DNA from: DAOUBF01 sp034432795
GTDB lineage: Bacteria; Chloroflexota; Anaerolineae; DSLN01
Length of the DNA stretch: 64,000 nucleotides
NCBI GenBank assembly: GCA_034432795.1
Contig: DAOUBF010000003.1
Coordinates: forward strand, 56,184 to 120,183
Reading direction: 5' to 3'
In this document: piece by piece, positions 1 through 8,448 of the stretch
Position numbering within the stretch: the first letter of the stretch is position 1
Layout: each line of letters starts with the position of its first letter
Translations under genes and position numbers: made by a program
The notes under the pieces: model-generated
What the model was told of the DNA's origin: nothing
Seen by the model: only the letters and a program-made list of their open reading frames with translations
The model's database searches: none

Positions 1-165
1 TTTGACCTGTATCGGGGCGGTGCCGTCCCGCCGGGGAAGAAGAGCCTGGCCTACCGCCTGACCTATCAGGCCGAGGACCGCACGCTCACCGATGCGGAGG
101 TAGCGGCCATCCGCGCCCGCATCGTGAAGCGGCTGGCGCAAGAACTCAACGCCAGCCTGCGCTGA
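1..165 (+). CDS. pheT: Phenylalanyl-tRNA synthetase beta subunit, C-terminal end (partial)
   Basis: Frame 1 is open from the first base to a TGA at 163-165 and encodes the last 54 residues of PheT. The translation reads FDLYRGG, then GKKSLAYRLTYQ, then DRTLTDAEV, which is the typical end of the FDX-ACB (anticodon-binding) domain of bacterial PheT. The enzyme charges tRNA-Phe in the cytoplasm as an alpha2-beta2 tetramer. The gene starts outside the window. Its last 20 bases overlap the 3' end of the convergent glyoxalase-fold gene. Recognition is by motif only but the signature is distinctive. Confidence 0.9.
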   Translation, partial: FDLYRGGAVPPGKKSLAYRLTYQAEDRTLTDAEVAAIRARIVKRLAQELNASLR

Positions 166-985
166 GGTGTACGGCCGGGGGATCGTCAGCAATCAACTCT
201 ATCCAGGCGCCATGGCTGCGGGCCGGGTCCAGCCTGCCTGATCTGGCCGCATCACGGGTGTGCAGCCACAAGGCGAAAAGCCCTTCGCCACGCCGGGCCA
301 GATGATTATGGAGAGGGCTTTCGCCTGAAGCCGGGGTGACCAGGGCAATGACGGCGGTGGAGAGCATAAAGTGTACGCCCTGGGCATCCGGCACGGGCAA
401 CGCCGGCCCGGGCCGGGGTTCAACGCCCAGCAGGCTGCGGTAGCCCTCCACATAGCGGCCCAGGTCGCTCACGGCGACCGCCAGACCCGCCACGCCGGTC
501 ACGCCGTTCGCATGGCGTCGGGCCTCGCCCTGCGGCACACGCAGTGCGCGCGGGGTGACATCGGCGCAGAGGAAGGGGAGGGCCGGCGCCTGGGGGATGC
601 CGAGTTGCCAGGCCACTCGCTGCCCATCGGGCCGCACCCGGCTGCCGGGGAATGGCCCTTCCAGCGCCAGCCCGCGCCCGGCGGCGGTGGCTATTGCCCC
701 CTGGATGTCCTCAGGCAGAAGCGCGAAGTCTATCAGCCCTTCGCCCGCCGCCTCGCGTTGGCGGAAGCGGCGCTCCAGCGGTGAGGGCTGCTCGGTGGGG
801 AGCGGCGGGCGCTTGAAGGCCAGTAGCTCCAGATAGCTATCGTCGGCGAGGGCGATCAGCGCGTTATGCGATGCGCCCCCCTGATGCTCCCCGCCGGGGA
901 TGACAGTGAACCCCAGGGCGATATAGTCCTCTATAGCCCTGGCGAGATCGCGGACAAGGATGACGATATGATCCAGGGCGAACAT
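146..985 (-). CDS. Glyoxalase/VOC superfamily protein (Glyoxalase_3-like)
   Basis: This 279-residue protein begins MFALDHIVILVRDL, the standard first beta strand and metal-ligand His of a vicinal-oxygen-chelate module. A second related module starts near residue 165 (GVAGLAVAVSDLGRYVEGY). The N-terminal half resembles the Glyoxalase_3 (PF13468) type, including the SYLELLAF segment that carries the usual Glu ligand. The substrate cannot be told from sequence; members include uncharacterised dioxygenase- or lyase-like proteins. It converges on pheT with a 20-bp overlap and is followed upstream by a strong hairpin at 1013-1049. It appears monocistronic. Confidence 0.8.
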   Translation of the reverse strand: MFALDHIVILVRDLARAIEDYIALGFTVIPGGEHQGGASHNALIALADDSYLELLAFKRPPLPTEQPSPLERRFRQREAAGEGLIDFALLPEDIQGAIATAAGRGLALEGPFPGSRVRPDGQRVAWQLGIPQAPALPFLCADVTPRALRVPQGEARRHANGVTGVAGLAVAVSDLGRYVEGYRSLLGVEPRPGPALPVPDAQGVHFMLSTAVIALVTPASGESPLHNHLARRGEGLFALWLHTRDAARSGRLDPARSHGAWIELIADDPPAVHLSAGWR

Positions 986-1012
986 CCTGCTTCAAAGGAG
1001 AAAGTTATGACT

Positions 1013-1049
1013 GGAGGAACCCGGCTTCTCTAAGAAACCGGGTTCCTCC
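1013..1049. repeat. Perfect 12-bp stem hairpin upstream of the glyoxalase gene
   Basis: GGAGGAACCCGG at 1013-1024 pairs exactly with CCGGGTTCCTCC at 1038-1049 across a 13-nt loop. It lies between the hsp20 3' end and the glyoxalase gene start, both on the minus strand. It could terminate hsp20 transcription, but there is no clear T-run, so it may equally be a dispersed palindromic repeat related to the accggg repeats elsewhere in the window. Confidence 0.6.
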
Positions 1050-1155
1050 TGATGAAGCTTGATTGTGCCGGGTGGCTGCTCTCGCAGCCGCGCTGCGGCG
1101 GCTATGGAAAGCCGCCCTACAGACTACAGACTGGTCACACTGTAGGCAGTGCGGC

Positions 1156-1602
1156 TTACTTCTGGACTTTGACCTCAATCCTGCGGCCACGCACCTCCTC
1201 GGCCTTGGGCAACCGCAGGCGCAGGACGCCATGCTCAAAGGTGGCCTCGGCTTTGTCCACCTGCACGGCATAGGGCAGGGTCACCGAGCGCTCAAAGCGG
1301 CCATAGCGGTGCTCGCGCAGGTGGTAGTTGGCCTCCTTGCGTTCCCGCTCCTCCTTCGTCTCGCCTGAGATTGTCAGGATGTTGTTCTGAATCTGGACAT
1401 TCAGGTCTTCGGGCCTGACGCCGGGGACGGTGGCCTTGACGATCAGGTCATCCCCCTCCTCGTAGATGTCCAGGGGGACGCTCATGACCCGTTCGGCCTC
1501 CAGCCAGGCGCGGGGCCGGACAAAGCTCTCCTCAAACAGGCGATCGATCGCCTCACGCAGCGAGATCATCTCGCGGAAGGGATCCCAACGTATCAGCGAC
1601 AT
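1156..1602 (-). CDS. Small heat shock protein, Hsp20/alpha-crystallin family
   Basis: This 148-residue holdase-type chaperone prevents aggregation of unfolded cytoplasmic proteins. The alpha-crystallin domain covers about residues 43-140: VPLDIYEEGDDLIVKATVPGV at the start, the LTISGETKEE strand, RYGRFERSVTLP, and the A-x(3)-G-V-L motif as EATFEHGVLRLRLPK. The N-terminus MSLIRWDPFREM is typical of the family. I chose the ATG at 1602 because GGAGGTGAG sits just upstream; an in-frame ATG at 1623 would place that site inside the gene. No HrcA/CIRCE operator was seen upstream. Confidence 0.93.
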   Translation of the reverse strand: MSLIRWDPFREMISLREAIDRLFEESFVRPRAWLEAERVMSVPLDIYEEGDDLIVKATVPGVRPEDLNVQIQNNILTISGETKEERERKEANYHLREHRYGRFERSVTLPYAVQVDKAEATFEHGVLRLRLPKAEEVRGRRIEVKVQK

Positions 1603-1755
1603 GGTCTCACCTCCATTCTCCAAATGTCTATTTCGCCCGGCGATGGAGCCGGGTAGTGTGGTTCATTCTTCCCGGCACAGTGCAACGGACGGATGGCACT
1701 TCCGCCGTCCGCCGGACCACCAGCGGAGGCAGGTCAGTTGCAGGAATATTATACC

Positions 1756-1956
1756 TCATATGGCCTCAAACTGCAAGCTCTTTAGCACTTCCACCGGAGC
1801 GCGCTTGCTCAAACCTAGAATCTCAATACCAACTACGTTGTCATTTGCATCATAGTCAAGGATCACACCCGGCTTTACTTCCTCTGAATCAACAATAGCC
1901 GATTCATCAAGTCGTAAATATAAAGCATCACTCTTATAATCCACTTTTAGTCTCAT
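1756..1956 (-). CDS. DUF2283 family protein
   Basis: This 66-residue protein has the DUF2283 pattern: an N-terminal YKSDALYLRLDES strand-turn-strand, then DSEEVKPGVILDYDANDNVVGIEILGLSKR. Members are small, often found as stand-alone genes or beside toxin-antitoxin-like DUF4258 genes. No such partner is present next to it here. Function is unknown. An AGGGAGGTCACC stretch just upstream of the ATG is a strong ribosome binding site. Codon use is more AT-rich than that of its neighbours, which hints at horizontal mobility. Confidence 0.8.
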   Translation of the reverse strand: MRLKVDYKSDALYLRLDESAIVDSEEVKPGVILDYDANDNVVGIEILGLSKRAPVEVLKSLQFEAI

Positions 1957-1986
1957 GGTGACCTCCCTATTCTGCGGTCAAAGAAG

Positions 1987-2022
1987 ACCGTAACCACAAG
2001 GCTAATCCGTTAGTACCTATAC
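1987..2022. repeat. 36-bp dispersed repeat, copy 1 (inverted relative to 27522-27557)
   Basis: The reverse complement of this segment matches 27522-27557 at 33 of 36 positions, with an uninterrupted 23-bp identical core (1995-2017 versus 27527-27549). Both copies are intergenic. The spacer around this copy (1957-2141) is AT-richer than the rest of the window and also contains short repeats of the type TATAGGGTAGGAC (2090-2114). No gene was seen in it. Confidence 0.75.
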
Positions 2023-2141
2023 AATTCGCTGTGGCCTGACATTCGGATTCACCACAACCCGTAAAAATCGTCCCCTATATAGCTCGTATATAGGGTAGGA
2101 CTATAGGGTAGGACAGGGGGCGATGTCGTGATGCTCTGGGC

Positions 2142-2714
2142 CTATGGGGTGCTGGCGGGGCGGCCCGCCGCCGTATAGCCGACTTTCTCAGCCTCTCGGG
2201 CTTCGCTGCGGGCTGGCGCGGGCGCGGAGGCTTCATTGGCGTTGCCGCCCTGCCCGGCGCGCAGGCGGGCGCGGTCCTGGGTCAACTTATCAATGCCGTT
2301 CTGCACGGTGGTCATCGTGCGCGCCAGTTGCTCCTTCAACTCCGCCAGGACGTTGATGATGTATTCATCGGCATCGTCCTTGATCTGCTCGGCCTCACGC
2401 TGCGCCCGCTCAATGATCGCCTGGGCGCGGGCCTCTGCTGCCTGGGCCACCGAGTCCTTCTGCACCAGCGTCATGGCCTCTTCGCGGGCCAGTTCCAGGA
2501 TGCGCGCAGCCTCCTCGTGCGCCTGGGCGATAATGCGGTCCTTCTCCTGTTGGACGCGCTTGGCCTTCTTCACCTCGTCGGGGATGGCGATACGCATCTG
2601 GTCAATGATCTCCAGGATGCGGTCCTCATCTACGACGCGGTTAGCCGTCATGGGGATGCGGCGGCTCTCGTTAATCAACGCCTCCAGCTTGTCTACAAGG
2701 TGAAGGATATCCAT
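2142..2714 (-). CDS. Coiled-coil protein resembling ATP synthase subunit b / DivIVA-type helices
   Basis: This 190-residue soluble protein is largely one long helical region. Residues 45-150 are rich in E, K, Q, R and A with heptad spacing (VKKAKRVQQEKDRIIAQAHEEAARILELAREEA and so on), like the stalk of F0 subunit b. No transmembrane segment is visible, so it is not a bona fide subunit b. The last 35 residues are Ala/Pro-rich and likely disordered. It lies 12 bp downstream of coaD and closes the probable degV-recG-coaD operon. The function is unknown; a structural or cell-division role is only a guess. Confidence 0.7.
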   Translation of the reverse strand: MDILHLVDKLEALINESRRIPMTANRVVDEDRILEIIDQMRIAIPDEVKKAKRVQQEKDRIIAQAHEEAARILELAREEAMTLVQKDSVAQAAEARAQAIIERAQREAEQIKDDADEYIINVLAELKEQLARTMTTVQNGIDKLTQDRARLRAGQGGNANEASAPAPARSEAREAEKVGYTAAGRPASTP

Positions 2715-2726
2715 AGTGTGCCTCCC

Positions 2727-3254
2727 TTAATCGCGTACCGAGATCATGCGCACCCGGCTGCCCCCATCATCGCCCAGGGCAGCGAACTTGGCCCGCAGGG
2801 CCGCCACGACGTGGGGCGGCACCAGATCATCTATATTGCCCCCCAGCAGGCCGATCTCTTTCACCACGCTGGAACTTAAGAACGAATACTCCTGGCTGGC
2901 CATCAGGCACACCGTGTCAATATCCGGCGCCAGCTTACGGTTGGTCAGCGCCAGTTGCAACTCCCACTCAAAATCCGAGAGCACCCGCAGGCCGCGCACG
3001 ATCACCTTGGCCCCGTGCTTGCGGGCGAAGGCCACCGTGAGATCATCATACTGCTCCACCGTCACATTGGGCAGGTGGGCCAGCGCCTGCCGTACCATCT
3101 CCACCCGCTCCTCGGTGGAGAACAGCAGGGACTTGCTGGGCCGGGCATAGACGCCCACCACGACATGCTCAAAGATATGGGCCGCACGTGTGGCAATGTC
3201 AATATGGCCGTTGGTGATCGGGTCAAATGCCGCCGGATACACTGCGATTGTCAT
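2727..3254 (-). CDS. coaD: Phosphopantetheine adenylyltransferase
   Basis: This enzyme transfers AMP from ATP to 4'-phosphopantetheine to make dephospho-CoA, the penultimate step of coenzyme A synthesis. The 175-residue length fits the family. The nucleotidyltransferase T-x-G-H motif is at residues 14-17 (TNGH) after the YPAAFDP strand. The R-G-L-R motif (VRGLRVLSDFEWELQLALTNRKL) binds substrate, and the FLSSSVVKEI motif near residue 125 contacts the ATP phosphates. Its ATG directly abuts the recG stop codon, indicating translational coupling. The last dozen residues (GGSRVRMISVRD) extend a little past the usual end. Confidence 0.96.
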   Translation of the reverse strand: MTIAVYPAAFDPITNGHIDIATRAAHIFEHVVVGVYARPSKSLLFSTEERVEMVRQALAHLPNVTVEQYDDLTVAFARKHGAKVIVRGLRVLSDFEWELQLALTNRKLAPDIDTVCLMASQEYSFLSSSVVKEIGLLGGNIDDLVPPHVVAALRAKFAALGDDGGSRVRMISVRD

Positions 3255-5774
3255 TTAGCTCATATCTCCCTGTGTATTCCAGAATGCCGCCAGGCGCTGC
3301 GCCAGGAGCGCGTGCTCAGGCCGTTCCAGCGCGGGGTCAGCCTGGAGCAGCGCCTGTGCTTCGCGTCGCGCCAGTTCAATCAGCGCCAGGTCGCTCAGCC
3401 GGGCCAGGCGCATCTCCGGCAGCCCGCTCTGGCGTGTCCCCAGGAACTCGCCCGGCCCGCGCAACTCCAAATCCTTCTCAGCCAGGAGGAAGCCGTCCTG
3501 TGTGCTCTCTATCACCTGCAAGCGCTGGTCGCCGTTCAGGCTGGCCTCATCCGAGATCAGCAGGCAGTAGGAGGGGTGCTCGCCGCGCCCGACGCGCCCG
3601 CGAAACTGGTGCAGTTGCGCCAGGCCAAAACGACTGGCCCCCTCAATGAGCATCACCGTGGCGTTGGGTACGTCAATCCCTACCTCCACCACCGGCGTGG
3701 AGACCAGGATGTCCAGTTCGCCGCGGTGGAAGGCCACCATCACGGCTTCCTTCTCCGGGCCTTTCATGCGGCCATGCAACAGGCCCAGCCGGAACTGGGG
3801 AAAGACCTCTTTTTGCAGCCGCTCATACTCCTGAATCGCCGCCGCTGCCTCAATCTTCTCGGAGTCCTCCACCAGCGGGCAAATAATAAACGCCTGACGC
3901 CCCTGCTCAATCTGGCGGCGGACGAAATTATAGGCCCGCTGGCGCTCCGCCGGAGAGATCACCTTCGTCTTGATCTCTGGCCGACCCGGTGGCATCTCAT
4001 CAATGATGGACAGGTCCAGATCGCCGAACATGGTCAGCGCCAGCGTGCGCGGGATCGGCGTGGCCGTCATCACCAGGACATGGGGATTATACCCCTTTTG
4101 GCGCAAAGCTGCACGCTGGGCCACGCCGAAGCGGTGCTGCTCGTCAATCACCGCCAGCCCCAGCCGTGCAAACGTCACGCCCGGCTGGATCAGGGCGTGC
4201 GTCCCTACCACCAGGAGCACGCTCCCTTCGGCCAGCCCCCGGAGGATTTCGGCGCGACGCGCCTCTGGCGTGCTCCCCGTCAGGAGCGCCACGTCGCTTC
4301 CCAACAGGCGCACAAGCGTGCGATAATGCTGCTCGGCCAGGATCTCGGTGGGGGCCATCAGCGCCGCCTGGACGCCGTTGGCGTTGGCGATAGCGCAGGC
4401 AATGGCGGCGATGACCGTCTTGCCGCTGCCCACATCGCCCTGGAGCAGCCGGTTCATGGGGCGCCCGCTGGCCAGGTCGGTGCGGATGTCCCCCAGCGCC
4501 CGCTCCTGGGCGGCAGTGAGCCGGAAGGGCAGGCGGGCCAGGAGGCTCTCCAGCCAGGCATCGTCCACGCGCAGCACCAGGCCCGGCTCGGCCCGCCACT
4601 CGCGGCCCTGGCGCTGGATGCCCAATTGCAATAGCAAAAGCTCATCAAAGGCCAGCCGCCGCCGTGCCTGCTCCAGGTGCTCCCAGGTGTCCGGGAAGTG
4701 CATCTGGGTGAGTGCCGTGCCTATGTCCATCAGCCCCAGCCGCTGGCGCATCTCCGGCGGCAAGGGATCGGGCACGCGTCGCGCCCAGTAATCTATGGTG
4801 TGCTTGAGCAGGCGGCGCATCCAGTGCGCGTGCAACCCCTGGACGAGGGGATAGACGGGGACGATACGGGCAGTGTGCAACTGCTCGGCTTCCAGCGGCT
4901 CCCATTCCGGCGAGGAGAGCACCAGCCGCCCCAGGTACTCATCCACTTTGCCGGAGAGGACGATCTGCCGTCCGGCGCGGAGTTGCTCGGCCAGGTAAGG
5001 CTGATTGAACCAGGTGGCCTGGATCGTGCCGGAGCCATCGCCGATGATGGATTGGACAATGGGCGCGCCGCCGCGCGTCTGGCGCACGTGCGTCTCCCAG
5101 ATCGTGCCGATGATGGTCACCTCTTCGCCGTACTCCAGCCGGTTGATGGGCTTTAGGCGGCTGTAATCATCGTAACGGCGCGGAAACAAGTATATCAGGT
5201 CGCCGATGGTGTGGACGCCCAGCCGCGCCAGCCGCTCGGCCTGCTTCGCCCCGACGCCTTGCAGCGCGGTCACCGGCGCGTTCAGCCCCAGCGCGGGTTC
5301 CGGCCTGGAGGGTGGGCGCGGTGCGCGCGGGGTGGAGGGGCGTTCGGCCCGCACCCCCCTCTCTTCCTCTCCCAACCGGGCTGAAGCCCGGTACTGGGTA
5401 AGCCCGGTACTGGGGGGAGAGGGCGCTTCCGAAATCGCCTCCTCTGGCTCTTCTATCCAGGGTGGCCCGGCCTGGGCTTCCTCGCCTGTTATCTGAGGTC
5501 TGCTGAGGACAGCGATACGCCCGTGCACAATGTCCAGCATTGTCTGCACGGCCTGCATCCGCGCCTCGCGGGTCTCCAGGCTGGGGTATTCCGCCAGGAG
5601 CTCCGCCAGGGCCTCCACGCGGGCGGCCTCATCCGGCTGCGTCGCCTGGCGGCGGGCGTCATGCAGCCAGCGGTTGAGCAGCTTATCCAGCCCGCCGGAG
5701 ACTGCGCGGTTGCGATAGTTCTGCTCCTGTTCCAGCTTGAGCACCTTGACCAGGCTCTTAAAAGCCGGTACCAT
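3255..5774 (-). CDS. recG: ATP-dependent DNA helicase RecG
   Basis: RecG remodels stalled replication forks and branched DNA. The protein has an N-terminal helical extension (about residues 1-95), a Pro/Arg-rich linker, the wedge (OB) domain (ALQGVGAKQAERLARLGV onward), and two RecA-like helicase domains. Walker A is GDVGSGKT, the DExx box is VIDEQHRFG, and the motif VI region is QFRGRVGR. I prefer the ATG at 5774, preceded by GGCAGAGG; an in-frame ATG at 5789 is possible. It overlaps the degV stop. The linker contains a copy of the window's dispersed accggg palindrome (5374-5416) read as protein, so the repeat has inserted in frame. Confidence 0.95.
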   Translation of the reverse strand: MVPAFKSLVKVLKLEQEQNYRNRAVSGGLDKLLNRWLHDARRQATQPDEAARVEALAELLAEYPSLETREARMQAVQTMLDIVHGRIAVLSRPQITGEEAQAGPPWIEEPEEAISEAPSPPSTGLTQYRASARLGEEERGVRAERPSTPRAPRPPSRPEPALGLNAPVTALQGVGAKQAERLARLGVHTIGDLIYLFPRRYDDYSRLKPINRLEYGEEVTIIGTIWETHVRQTRGGAPIVQSIIGDGSGTIQATWFNQPYLAEQLRAGRQIVLSGKVDEYLGRLVLSSPEWEPLEAEQLHTARIVPVYPLVQGLHAHWMRRLLKHTIDYWARRVPDPLPPEMRQRLGLMDIGTALTQMHFPDTWEHLEQARRRLAFDELLLLQLGIQRQGREWRAEPGLVLRVDDAWLESLLARLPFRLTAAQERALGDIRTDLASGRPMNRLLQGDVGSGKTVIAAIACAIANANGVQAALMAPTEILAEQHYRTLVRLLGSDVALLTGSTPEARRAEILRGLAEGSVLLVVGTHALIQPGVTFARLGLAVIDEQHRFGVAQRAALRQKGYNPHVLVMTATPIPRTLALTMFGDLDLSIIDEMPPGRPEIKTKVISPAERQRAYNFVRRQIEQGRQAFIICPLVEDSEKIEAAAAIQEYERLQKEVFPQFRLGLLHGRMKGPEKEAVMVAFHRGELDILVSTPVVEVGIDVPNATVMLIEGASRFGLAQLHQFRGRVGRGEHPSYCLLISDEASLNGDQRLQVIESTQDGFLLAEKDLELRGPGEFLGTRQSGLPEMRLARLSDLALIELARREAQALLQADPALERPEHALLAQRLAAFWNTQGDMS
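5374..5416. repeat. Dispersed palindromic repeat (family A) inside recG
   Basis: This segment contains AACCGGGCTGAAGCCCGGTA followed by a partial second copy. The same unit is found in noncoding DNA at 6719-6768, 16862-16889, 25052-25095 and 42206-42231. Here it lies within the recG linker and is translated in frame (LTQYRASARLG). Confidence 0.8.
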
Positions 5775-6627
5775 GGTCCTCTGCCTCATACACGAGCACC
5801 CCCAGGCTGTTCGGGCCGATGAAGCAGCCCAGCGTCGGGCCGTACATGCGCACGGAGAATTCCTGATTGGGGTACTCCTCTGTGAGCCGATCCAGCAACA
5901 TGCGCGTGTCCTCGGTGGGATGGCGGGCGCTTTGCAAAATGGTCAGTTCGGCGATGTCGGCGAACTCGGTGATGAACTCCAACAGTTTCTCCACCGCCTT
6001 GTCGCGGCTGCGCACCTTCTCCATGGGGATCAGGTCGCCCTCCTCAATCGTCAGGAAGGGCTTGATGCCCAGCATAGTCCCCAGGATCGCCTGCGCCGGG
6101 CCCATGCGCCCGCTGCGCTCCAGGTAGGCCAGGTCCTCCACCACGAAGACCATGTAGATGCTGGAGATCATGCCGCGCACCAGCCGGACGATCTCGTCCA
6201 ACGCGCGGCCCTCCTCCACGGCGTGCATGGCCGCCTCCACCAGGATGCCCAGGCCACGCGAGATGGTCATGGAATCCACCACCCGCACCTGTGTCCGCCC
6301 CAGGAGCGCGTCGGCAGCCGTCTTGGCGTGGCGATACGCCCGGCTGAGCTTGCCAGAGGTGTGGATGGAGAGGATATAGTCACTTGTCCTGGCAAGCCCG
6401 GTATAGACCCGCGTAAAGTCCTCCACCGTGGGGGGAAGGGCCACTGGCTTGGGGTCCCCCAGGGCGACGCGGCGGAAGAACTCCTCCGGGGTGATGTCAA
6501 TCCCTTCACGAAAGGTTTGATTACCAAACTGAATGATATGTGGGACAATGACGACGCCCAACCGCTCGGCCCAGGCCGGGTCAGCGAATTGGACGGCGCT
6601 GTCTGTAACGATACGAATCCTAGCCAA
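5758..6627 (-). CDS. DegV family fatty-acid-binding protein (FakB-like)
   Basis: The 289-residue protein has the two-domain DegV fold that binds a free fatty acid. It starts with IRIVTDSAVQF, then has the VPHIIQFGNQTFREGIDITPEEFF strand-helix segment, the TSDYILSIHTSGKLSRAY Ser/Thr-rich ligand-binding loop, and the LERSGRMGPAQAILGTMLGIKPFLTI segment diagnostic of the family. FakB proteins present the fatty acid to FakA for phosphorylation, feeding phospholipid synthesis. The next gene upstream on the same strand is a FakA-like DAK2 protein, which supports that role. It is followed by recG with a short overlap. Confidence 0.9.
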   Translation of the reverse strand: MARIRIVTDSAVQFADPAWAERLGVVIVPHIIQFGNQTFREGIDITPEEFFRRVALGDPKPVALPPTVEDFTRVYTGLARTSDYILSIHTSGKLSRAYRHAKTAADALLGRTQVRVVDSMTISRGLGILVEAAMHAVEEGRALDEIVRLVRGMISSIYMVFVVEDLAYLERSGRMGPAQAILGTMLGIKPFLTIEEGDLIPMEKVRSRDKAVEKLLEFITEFADIAELTILQSARHPTEDTRMLLDRLTEEYPNQEFSVRMYGPTLGCFIGPNSLGVLVYEAEDHGTGF

Positions 6628-6652
6628 GTCTCACTCCACCTGTTCCAGTAGT

Positions 6653-6694
6653 CACAAAAGCTACTCCAATGATAACACACAAAAGCGACTCCAA
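6653..6694 (-). promoter_or_regulatory. Tandem 17-bp direct repeats upstream of degV (candidate operator)
   Basis: CACAAAAGCTACTCCAA (6653-6669) and CACAAAAGCGACTCCAA (6678-6694) differ at one base and are spaced 25 bp apart, just 25 bp upstream of the degV start. On the minus strand the units read TTGGAGTxGCTTTTGTG. The spacing of about two and a half helical turns and the promoter-proximal position suggest a regulator binding site. The cognate factor is unknown; FapR- or FadR-type sites do not obviously match. Confidence 0.4.
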
Positions 6695-6718
6695 CGAAAG
6701 CAACAATGAGCCACCCGC

Positions 6719-6768
6719 AACCGGGCTGTGAGCACCGGTACTGGGAAGACCGGTACTGGGTTCAGCCG
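6719..6768. repeat. Dispersed palindromic repeat (family A), two partial units
   Basis: The segment carries AACCGGGCTG-type and ACCGGTACTGGG-type units in the FakA-degV spacer. They are slightly diverged from the copies at 5374, 16862, 25052 and 42206. Confidence 0.65.
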
Positions 6769-6777
6769 TCCACAGTT

Positions 6778-8448
6778 CTACTCTAATGATAGCAAATAAT
6801 GATAAAAGGGTTGGCCCCCTTCCACGACTTCAAACTCATGCTGGGGATAGCGGTGGCGCAAGGCCGCCGCCAGGGCCTCGGCCTCCTGGCGTGTCATTGA
6901 ATCCCCAAAGTAGAGCGTCACATGACGCGGCTCATCTCCCAACCCCATGCGCTCCAGCGTCAGCCGGACGACCTCATCCAGATGATCCCCAGAGACAACC
7001 AGTTCGTCGCCACTCAGGCCGATAAACTGGCCGGCGCCGATATGGAAGCCGTTGATTTGCGCCGCACGGACGGCGGTGGTCACTTCGCCGCTGACCACCT
7101 CGCGCGCCGCCTCGGCCATGCGGGCGGCCACCTCGTCCAGGTCGCCGCTAGCCTCAAAGGCCAGCATCGCGGCCACCCCCTCCGGGATGCTGCCTGTGGG
7201 GACAACGGCCACGCGCTTGGACGAGAGGGCTTTGGCCTGTTCCGCCGCCAGAATGACGTTCCGGTTGTTGGGTAGGACGATAACCTTCTGGCTGGCCACG
7301 CTCTCAATCGTCTGTAGAATCTCCTCGGTGCTGGGGTTCATGCTCTGCCCGCCGGGCACAATAGCCGCCACGCCCAGATCGCGTGTGAAAATCTGGGTCA
7401 GCCCTGGGCCGGAGACGACAGCGATGGCCGCGATCTCAGGTGCGGGAGCGGCGCGGGGCAGGGTCTGTTCGGCCTCCCGGCTGGCGATATAGCTCTGGTA
7501 TTGCGCCTGCATGTTCTCCACGACCACATCGCTCAACGCCCCCTTGCTCACCCCGTAGCTGAGGGGGATGCCAGGATCGTGCACGTGGACGTGGACCTTG
7601 ACGGTATGCGCATCCCCGACAACCAGGGGGTATTCCCCCATAGCGCTGATCGCGGCGCGGATCTCCTCCACATCCAGATGATCGCCATGGATCAGGAACT
7701 GGACATCGTAGCCGTAGCCCTCCTCGCCGGGGTCAAGCCGCGCCCGCAGCACCTGGAGGCGCGGTAAGGGCAGCGCTGGGGTCAACGCCTCGCCGCGCAT
7801 CGTGCGCAACATGCTCTCCAGCACGATGTAGAGTCCCTGCCCGCCCGCATCCACCACGCCAGCCTCGCGCAGGATGGCCAGCAGTTCAGGCGTGAGCGCG
7901 ACGGCCTCACGGGCACGCGCCACCAGGTGCTCCATAACCTCCGGCAGGCTGTTGGCCTTCTGCGCGGCACGTCCCGCTGCCTCCGCCGCTGCCTGGGCCA
8001 CAGTCAGGATCGTGCCTTCCACCGGTTTGGCAATGCTCCTGTAGGCCGTCTCGTAACCGGCCCGCAGGCCGCGTGCCAACGCTGGCGCATCAAACGCCTC
8101 CAGGTCGCGGACAGTGTCGGCGAAACCGCGCCAGACCTGCGACAGGATCACGCCGGAATTCCCCCGTGCGCCCATGAGCGCGCCATAGGCCAGGGCCTGG
8201 GCCATGCGCCCGACATGGGTTTCGGGGCTGCCTGCCACCTCTGCCCAGGCCGAGCGCATCGTCAGGACCATGTTGGTGCCCGTGTCGCCGTCGGGCACGG
8301 GAAAGACATTGAGCGCATTGATCGCCGCTTCATGCTGTTCCAGCGCCGCCAGGGCCGCCTGGGCCAGTTGCTTCAACCCCTGGCCATCGCAGGTACGCCA
8401 GTGCGGCGCATTATGTGTGATGCGTTCGCCAATCTGTGCCGTAGCCAC
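6778..8448 (-). CDS. DAK2/DhaL-domain protein, FakA-like fatty acid kinase subunit
   Basis: The N-terminal DhaL domain has the Mg-ATP-binding motif PDGDTGTNM and the GARGNSGVILSQ loop, as in FakA of the FakAB fatty acid kinase. The central and C-terminal parts (VHVHDPGIPLSYG; PNNRNVILAAEQA; the YFGDSMTRQEAEAL end) match the FakA-type protein of about 550 residues. FakA phosphorylates FakB-bound fatty acids to acyl-phosphates. I chose a GTG at 8448 because CGGAGATCAC precedes it; an ATG at 8484 lacks a ribosome binding site. It lies 150 bp upstream of degV/FakB, consistent with a joint function. Confidence 0.88.
   Translation of the reverse strand: MATAQIGERITHNAPHWRTCDGQGLKQLAQAALAALEQHEAAINALNVFPVPDGDTGTNMVLTMRSAWAEVAGSPETHVGRMAQALAYGALMGARGNSGVILSQVWRGFADTVRDLEAFDAPALARGLRAGYETAYRSIAKPVEGTILTVAQAAAEAAGRAAQKANSLPEVMEHLVARAREAVALTPELLAILREAGVVDAGGQGLYIVLESMLRTMRGEALTPALPLPRLQVLRARLDPGEEGYGYDVQFLIHGDHLDVEEIRAAISAMGEYPLVVGDAHTVKVHVHVHDPGIPLSYGVSKGALSDVVVENMQAQYQSYIASREAEQTLPRAAPAPEIAAIAVVSGPGLTQIFTRDLGVAAIVPGGQSMNPSTEEILQTIESVASQKVIVLPNNRNVILAAEQAKALSSKRVAVVPTGSIPEGVAAMLAFEASGDLDEVAARMAEAAREVVSGEVTTAVRAAQINGFHIGAGQFIGLSGDELVVSGDHLDEVVRLTLERMGLGDEPRHVTLYFGDSMTRQEAEALAAALRHRYPQHEFEVVEGGQPFYHYLLSLE

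Noticed and set aside
2955..4634. Long plus-strand open frame opposite recG
   Set aside because: It is the antisense shadow of recG: His/Gln/Arg-rich with no family motifs, and recG has full helicase motifs. High GC produces long antisense frames.
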